Source of the DNA: Armatimonadota bacterium
GTDB taxonomy: Bacteria; Armatimonadota; HRBIN16
Assembly (NCBI GenBank): GCA_026003175.1
Contig: BPGT01000002.1
Location: 124,001 to 188,000, forward strand
Direction: 5' to 3'
Length of the DNA: 64,000 nucleotides
A program made the position numbers and the translations under genes. Within the stretch, counting starts at the first letter, position 1. The number at the start of each line of letters is the position of its first letter. The notes beneath the pieces are model-generated. The model worked only from the letters and a program-made list of their open reading frames with translations, had not been told where the DNA came from and did not search any database. Positions 60,135-64,000 of the stretch are shown one piece after another.

Positions 60135-61445
60135 TTGTGGTACGATTGTTGCACATATATGGGGTGGAAAAGCTCTGGGGCGATGGCGATGAGAACCCTG
60201 TTGTATGACGGCGTGGGCAACCGCACCGCGATGACAGTCAGTTTCCCTGCCCAGCCCAACCTGGCGGGTGTGACCAACTACGCATACGACCTCAAGAACC
60301 AGTTGCTCTCCGAGCAGTCCACGCGGGCTGGTGGATACACCTTCAGTTTTGGCTATGACCCGGCGCAGAACCCCACCACTTTCAAGGGTCAATCGCGCAC
60401 CTACAACGCCAATAACCAGCTCATCGGCACCGGCTTTGCGTATGACGGCAACGGCAACCCGGTGTTGTATAAGGGGGTGAACCTGGCGTTTGACCCCGAG
60501 AACCGGATGACGGCATATGGCAGCATATTGACCGCCGGCTACAACGGAGACGGTTTGCGGGTGTGGAAGCAGACGGCGTCTGGCAGGCGGTATTACCTGT
60601 ATAACGGCGAAGAGTTGGTGTGCGAACTGGACGCAGCGGGCAACGTGGTGGCTCCGGTGGTGTTCGGGGCGAACGGTTTGGTGGTGTATCGTGGCTACCT
60701 CTACCAGTTTGACCCGCAGGGCAACGCGGTGCATGTGCTGGATGATGACGGTCGCACGGTGTTGGCGAACCTTGCGTATGATGCGTGGGGTCAGTTAATG
60801 TCCGGTTCCAACCCCACGCCTTACGGCTACAAAGCCCAGTGGGGCTACACCACCGATGTGGAAACAGGTATACTGTTACTGACGCACCGTTACCTGGACC
60901 CCGCGACGGGGAGGTTTCTGACGAGAGACCCGATGGGGATTGAGGGCGGGATTAATCTGTATGCGTATGTGGGGAATGGGGTGGTGATGAAAGCGAATCC
61001 ACTGGGCTTTGCCACGTGGTGTGAGGTCAATCCACGTCTCGGTATCGTCTATGATCACGCGTTCATCCGGTTTGACCTGATTAAGTGTGATGGCGCTACT
61101 ACGTGGGGATTCTGGCCAGGTGAAGGTAAATCCTGCCCACTGTTTCCCGCGCCCGGGGTTTGGAGAGGTCCCGATCCTCATGAGGGATCTTGTAAGCCGG
61201 TAAAGCAGATAACCGATATACGCTTTGAGAAGGCTTTATGCGACTGTATCAAAGAAAGCAAAAGGAGAGGACGTACATATCAGTTCCCGTGTTACGCTTG
61301 TGGCACAGGGGTGAAAGACATGTGGAACTGCGCAAAAGCACGAGTGTTCCCTGTGCCGCCTAGACCCAGTCCCGTTTTTCCTCCTGATGTGATATTACCT
61401 GGTCAGTGTATACGACTGCCAAATGGACGGATAATTTGCGGATAA
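60135..61445 (+). CDS. orphan Rhs C-terminal cassette (toxin tip candidate 1)
   Basis: 436 residues. The Rhs region begins directly ('LLYDGVGNRTAM') with YD-type repeats and the core 'HRYLDPATGRFLTRDPMGIEGGINLYAYVGNGVV' to about residue 290 (quoted by key motif). The long N-terminal Rhs part and any secretion signal are absent. A possible TTG start (60135) or ATG (60159, 60183) has no convincing Shine-Dalgarno. The variable C-terminal ~145 residues ('YDHAFIRFDLIKCDGATTWGFWP', Cys-rich) resemble a permuted papain/NlpC-like toxin domain, low certainty. Followed after 10 bp by a candidate immunity gene. Confidence 0.78.
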   Translation: MWYDCCTYMGWKSSGAMAMRTLLYDGVGNRTAMTVSFPAQPNLAGVTNYAYDLKNQLLSEQSTRAGGYTFSFGYDPAQNPTTFKGQSRTYNANNQLIGTGFAYDGNGNPVLYKGVNLAFDPENRMTAYGSILTAGYNGDGLRVWKQTASGRRYYLYNGEELVCELDAAGNVVAPVVFGANGLVVYRGYLYQFDPQGNAVHVLDDDGRTVLANLAYDAWGQLMSGSNPTPYGYKAQWGYTTDVETGILLLTHRYLDPATGRFLTRDPMGIEGGINLYAYVGNGVVMKANPLGFATWCEVNPRLGIVYDHAFIRFDLIKCDGATTWGFWPGEGKSCPLFPAPGVWRGPDPHEGSCKPVKQITDIRFEKALCDCIKESKRRGRTYQFPCYACGTGVKDMWNCAKARVFPVPPRPSPVFPPDVILPGQCIRLPNGRIICG

Positions 61446-61455
61446 GGAGACCGAA

Positions 61456-62484
61456 GTGCATCGCTCTGCGTGCCTAGGAAAAATTGTGTTCAGTTGCTTG
61501 ACCTTCGTGGTATTGGTCGTATTACTTACCTGCTGGCAGATGGGCATATTTACCACGAAGGTCACGCTACCGTGTCTTTTGTCATATAATGATTATAGCT
61601 CTCTTTACCTGATATTTGATGGGCAGAGGTTCAAACTGCCGCTTTACACACAGCAACGCACAACATATTATGGCGTCTCCTTCTGCTTCACGCCCCGTGA
61701 GTTGCTGTTTTATTATAGCGCGGGCAAACAGATGGGGGTGTTACCGTCTGAGCAGATGAGCCGATTGTCTCTGTTGTTGGAGCGAAAGCACACCCCTCTC
61801 ATGACAGCGGTACGGTGGATATCTATCCCCAAGCCTTTTCAGGGTGGGTTGTTATTGCTCCAGAATTCTACTCAAACGGTGTTTCTTACAGGTGGTGTTT
61901 ACGATGCACCAGGGCGGTTGCGGTACTTGATTTTTACGTCTCCTCTGTCTGCGCCAGATAGGTGGGAACGGATGGGGCAGAATGTGTTATCCGTGCGCGC
62001 TCATCCTGGAGAAAGCCGTTTCGCAACTCTCGACCGAAGGGGTTTTATCGCCGTACACGACGCATCTGGGCGGATTCATGCTAAGATGATGATAGGGGAT
62101 ATCGTAGAGCGGATTGTTGATTGGGATGTAGACTTTACGCGCAATGAGTGTTTTCTACTAATAAGACATCCCTTCAACGCGGTGGTTCGCTGTAGTCCAA
62201 CGACACAGCGTACGTTTAGACTGACGGCACTGTTTAGTCCCCATCACATCAATGTATGTGAGAAGCATGGATTGGTGCTAGTAACGGGGTATGCTTTCCT
62301 CATAACACATGCGGTAATAATGAATGCCTATGACTACGAGGGGAGATGGCAGGGGCAGGTTAGAGGGGTTTCGGGAGCGTATATTGTTCCCCGAATCACG
62401 GTATTAGATGCCCTCGCCTCTAGGCCAACAGTGACGAAGTTAGTGGAAACCGCCTTGCGAGAGAGGGAAACAGGTGCGCAATAA
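61456..62484 (+). CDS. hypothetical membrane protein downstream of the Rhs tip (immunity candidate)
   Basis: 342 residues from a GTG with AAGGAGA overlapping the Rhs stop. One N-terminal hydrophobic helix (~9-30, 'IVFSCLTFVVLVVLLTCW'), then a beta-rich region with propeller-like strands ('GVYDAPGRLRYLIFTSPLS', 'SRFATLDRRGFIAVHDASG'). It is the only gene between the first Rhs tip and the decayed ankyrin gene and is translationally linked to the tip, so it may be its immunity or accessory protein. I know no family for it. Confidence 0.65.
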   Translation: MHRSACLGKIVFSCLTFVVLVVLLTCWQMGIFTTKVTLPCLLSYNDYSSLYLIFDGQRFKLPLYTQQRTTYYGVSFCFTPRELLFYYSAGKQMGVLPSEQMSRLSLLLERKHTPLMTAVRWISIPKPFQGGLLLLQNSTQTVFLTGGVYDAPGRLRYLIFTSPLSAPDRWERMGQNVLSVRAHPGESRFATLDRRGFIAVHDASGRIHAKMMIGDIVERIVDWDVDFTRNECFLLIRHPFNAVVRCSPTTQRTFRLTALFSPHHINVCEKHGLVLVTGYAFLITHAVIMNAYDYEGRWQGQVRGVSGAYIVPRITVLDALASRPTVTKLVETALRERETGAQ

Positions 62485-62520
62485 AACTGCAGATGTTAAG
62501 GATTGCCATAGCCTCCGCAT

Positions 62521-62721
62521 AAAGCAGAAAGGGGGAGAAACCATCTATTACCTTTGAGAACAGAGCAGTGGCGCATCAAGGTAGCGCGTATTCTCATCAA
62601 TTCGGGAGCAGACCCCGCACGGAAAAATAAAGAAGGAAAGACGGCAGCAGACTTTGCTAAATCAGAAGGTTCGGTGCAGCTGGCAAGTTTTCTGCGGCAA
62701 GCAACCCAAAGGCGGGAGTAA
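62521..62721 (+). pseudogene. decayed ankyrin-repeat gene
   Basis: In one frame: 'VARILINSGADPARKNKEGKTAADFAKSEGSVQLASFLRQ' (key: the ankyrin 'LL..GADP..K...GKTA.D.A' signature), ending TAA at 62719. Just upstream, 'GGETIYYL' in a different frame looks like the previous repeat ('G.TPLHYA'). No start codon with ribosome binding site exists. Ankyrin proteins are frequent immunity proteins in Rhs and other polymorphic-toxin loci, so this may be a fossil immunity gene. Confidence 0.7.
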
Positions 62722-62762
62722 GTTCCTTCAGCTACAAAGCGCAATGGGGCTGCACCACGGAT

Positions 62763-63311
62763 GTGGAAACAGGTATACTGTTACTGACACACCGTTACTT
62801 TGACCCCGCGACGGGCAGGTTTTTGACGAGGGACCCGATGGGGATGGAGGGTGGAATCAATCTGTATGCTTATGTGGGGAATGGGGTGGTAGTAGAGAAT
62901 GATCCAGCAGGATTCTCTGTGCAATTTTGTGCACGTCCGGTTTGTGACCCTGTGTGGAAGCCGAAGATGTTCTGCCATTGGTTTTTAACCAGCTCTCAGT
63001 GTGGCTGTATCGGTTATGGGCAGCAAGGGGTGTTTTTCAATTGCGAGGACCACTATGATGGCTATAAGCCCAATTGCGAAACTGTTCCTACCACACCAGC
63101 CCAAGAGAGATGCCTGTGCAGCCTAGCGCAAAACGCCTTGAAAGGGTGGAAGATGTGCGGCGAACTGTGGTTACCTAAGGGAAACAAAAGTGGCGGCTAC
63201 GATTGGAATGAACATAATTGCCAGCATTTCGTTATTTGTTTGGCTAAAAAGTGCAACATAAATTACGATTTCCCACCATCACTGGGAAAATACAATCCAC
63301 GCGTATGGTAG
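62763..63311 (+). CDS. orphan Rhs C-terminal cassette without start (toxin tip candidate 2)
   Basis: 182 residues from the GTG; Rhs similarity already begins near 62730 ('YKAQWG'), in a frame open upstream with no start and no ribosome binding site, so it cannot be expressed alone unless recombined. It shares about 150 bp nearly identical with tip 1 (core 'RY.DPATGRFLTRDPMG.EGGINLYAYVGNGVV'). The variable C-terminus is Cys-rich and ends 'HNCQHFVICLAKKC', resembling the Asn-Cys-x-His-Phe motif of LRAT-like/permuted papain enzymes, with a His-rich 'CHWFL' ahead. No immunity gene follows. Confidence 0.68.
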   Translation: METGILLLTHRYFDPATGRFLTRDPMGMEGGINLYAYVGNGVVVENDPAGFSVQFCARPVCDPVWKPKMFCHWFLTSSQCGCIGYGQQGVFFNCEDHYDGYKPNCETVPTTPAQERCLCSLAQNALKGWKMCGELWLPKGNKSGGYDWNEHNCQHFVICLAKKCNINYDFPPSLGKYNPRVW

Positions 63312-63342
63312 GTATCGAGAATGGGAAGCACCCTGCGTTTAC

Positions 63343-63357
63343 CTAAGACAGTCTTAG
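63343..63357. promoter_or_regulatory. 15-bp palindrome
   Basis: CTAAGAC-A-GTCTTAG lies between the Rhs tip and the next promoter, followed by TTTCCC. It may be an operator or a short terminator stem. Confidence 0.3.
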
Positions 63358-63437
63358 TTTCCCTATCGCCTAAACTCGTGATTGCTACCTCGCTGATTTT
63401 GCGCGGTGTGGCAACTCCCGCCGGTGGATGATGCGGG

Positions 63438-63443
63438 TATAAT
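63438..63443 (+). promoter_or_regulatory. -10 box ahead of mqnE
   Basis: TATAAT, 33 bp before the start codon; no good -35 box is visible at the usual distance. Confidence 0.5.
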
Positions 63444-63475
63444 AAAAACAAAACGTTCAGAGAAGGATCTGCTGG

Positions 63476-64000
63476 ATGATTGCGGAACGCATTCTCGGCA
63501 ACGAGTTGATGCCGATATACGAAAAAGTGATAGAGGGCGTTCGTCTGGATGAGGCGGATGGACGCCTGCTCTACAAAACCCCTAACCTCACAGGCGTAGG
63601 TTACCTGGCAAACCTCGTACGCGAGCGGATGCACGGCGATAAGGCATACTACGTGCGCAACCAGCACATTAACTACACCAACCTCTGCAACAAGCTGTGC
63701 AAGTTTTGCTCGTTTTACGCCAAGAAAGGTGGTCCCGTGCCTTACACGCTGACCCCGGAGCAGGTAAAGCAACGACTGCGTCAGTACCTGCACGTGCCCA
63801 TTACCGAAGTGCATATCGTCGGGGGAATCCATCCGAAACTGCCCTTCCAATATTATCTGGACCTGCTACATGCGGTGAAGGAAGTGCGCCCCGATGTGCA
63901 TATCAAGGCGTTTACCGCGGTGGAGATTGTGCAGATTGCAGAAGTGGCGGGTATGGACTACGAACATACCCTGCGCGCACTGAAGGCGGCGGGGCTGGAC
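63476..64000 (+). CDS. mqnE: aminodeoxyfutalosine synthase MqnE, 3' truncated by window edge
   Basis: 175 codons are visible from the ATG at 63476, behind AGAAGGA; the frame runs off the edge. The radical SAM cluster is C71-x3-C75-x2-C78 ('CNKLCKFC'), preceded by 'YVRNQHINYTN'. 'EVHIVGGIHPKLPFQYYLDLLHAVKEVRP', 'IKAFTAVEI' match MqnE more than MqnC. It joins the enolpyruvyl ether of chorismate to adenosine (aminodeoxyfutalosine) in the futalosine menaquinone pathway. Needs a 4Fe-4S cluster and SAM; cytoplasmic. Confidence 0.93.
   Translation, partial: MIAERILGNELMPIYEKVIEGVRLDEADGRLLYKTPNLTGVGYLANLVRERMHGDKAYYVRNQHINYTNLCNKLCKFCSFYAKKGGPVPYTLTPEQVKQRLRQYLHVPITEVHIVGGIHPKLPFQYYLDLLHAVKEVRPDVHIKAFTAVEIVQIAEVAGMDYEHTLRALKAAGLD

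Noticed and set aside
63263-63850. Minus-strand 195-residue frame at the right edge
   Set aside because: It lies antisense to mqnE, whose radical SAM motif is unmistakable on the plus strand.

Overview
The window reads as a chromosomal stretch (GC-rich, gene-dense, mostly short intergenic gaps) of a bacterium most like the Armatimonadota. Pointers are two DUF1559-type pseudopilins, one with the H-x9-DG motif, a DUF6785-type large membrane protein, many secreted or cytoplasmic carbohydrate-active proteins, a PEP-CTERM protein, a dockerin-tailed BNR protein, and a menaquinone (futalosine) pathway gene at the right edge. The phylum is an inference from gene content; there is no rRNA in the window, and I recognised no tRNA.

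Layout. 1-9.2 kb: tail of a glycosidase-like protein, an ABC exporter, a small membrane protein, a very large secreted CBM9-like protein broken by one frameshift, a DUF1559 pseudopilin and a small tail-less membrane protein. 9.3-10.6 kb: an Eis-like acetyltransferase with its own promoter. 10.6-20.0 kb: the most unusual region, five tandem cassettes, each with a near-identical DNA leader, a small secreted cysteine-rich protein whose first 15 residues are invariant but whose mature part is diversified, and a larger single-pass membrane protein with a constant C-terminal membrane tail. An ECF-type sigma factor and a DUF1573 protein sit between cassettes 3 and 4, and a DUF1573 3' remnant lies before cassette 2. 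20.0-21.7 kb: a frameshifted O-antigen ligase-like protein and a second pseudopilin, apparently co-transcribed with cassette 5.

21.7-34 kb (mostly minus strand): sialate O-acetylesterase plus a large secreted protein, a YfhO-like membrane protein, secG-tatA, a DUF6807 (PmoA-type) protein, HAD hydrolase with TPR protein, M14 carboxypeptidase and a frameshifted amidase. At 34.1-34.3 kb lies a small non-autonomous transposable element with a 9-bp target duplication. 34.4-38.8 kb: GH2 beta-mannosidase, a Cys-less CsoR-like repressor with OsmC and DUF302 genes, lipB. 38.8-42.9 kb: a sugar ABC importer (binding protein and two permeases, no ATPase) with a nucleoside-hydrolase-like enzyme. 43-51.3 kb: M42 peptidase, an Idh-GNAT fusion, a leaderless 2-hydroxyacid dehydrogenase, a DUF6785-type membrane protein, a zinc ribbon protein and a GH4 glycosidase.

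51.5-64 kb: a 610-residue protein ending in a DUF2325-like domain, a PEP-CTERM protein flanked by arrays of double-hairpin repeats, a HEAT-repeat protein, the dockerin/BNR protein, then two orphan Rhs C-terminal cassettes with a candidate immunity gene and a decayed ankyrin gene between them, and finally the 5' part of mqnE.

Four genes are each broken by a single-base shift at a short homopolymer (C5, T5, G6, C4). These may be assembly errors or real mutations and the sequence alone cannot decide.
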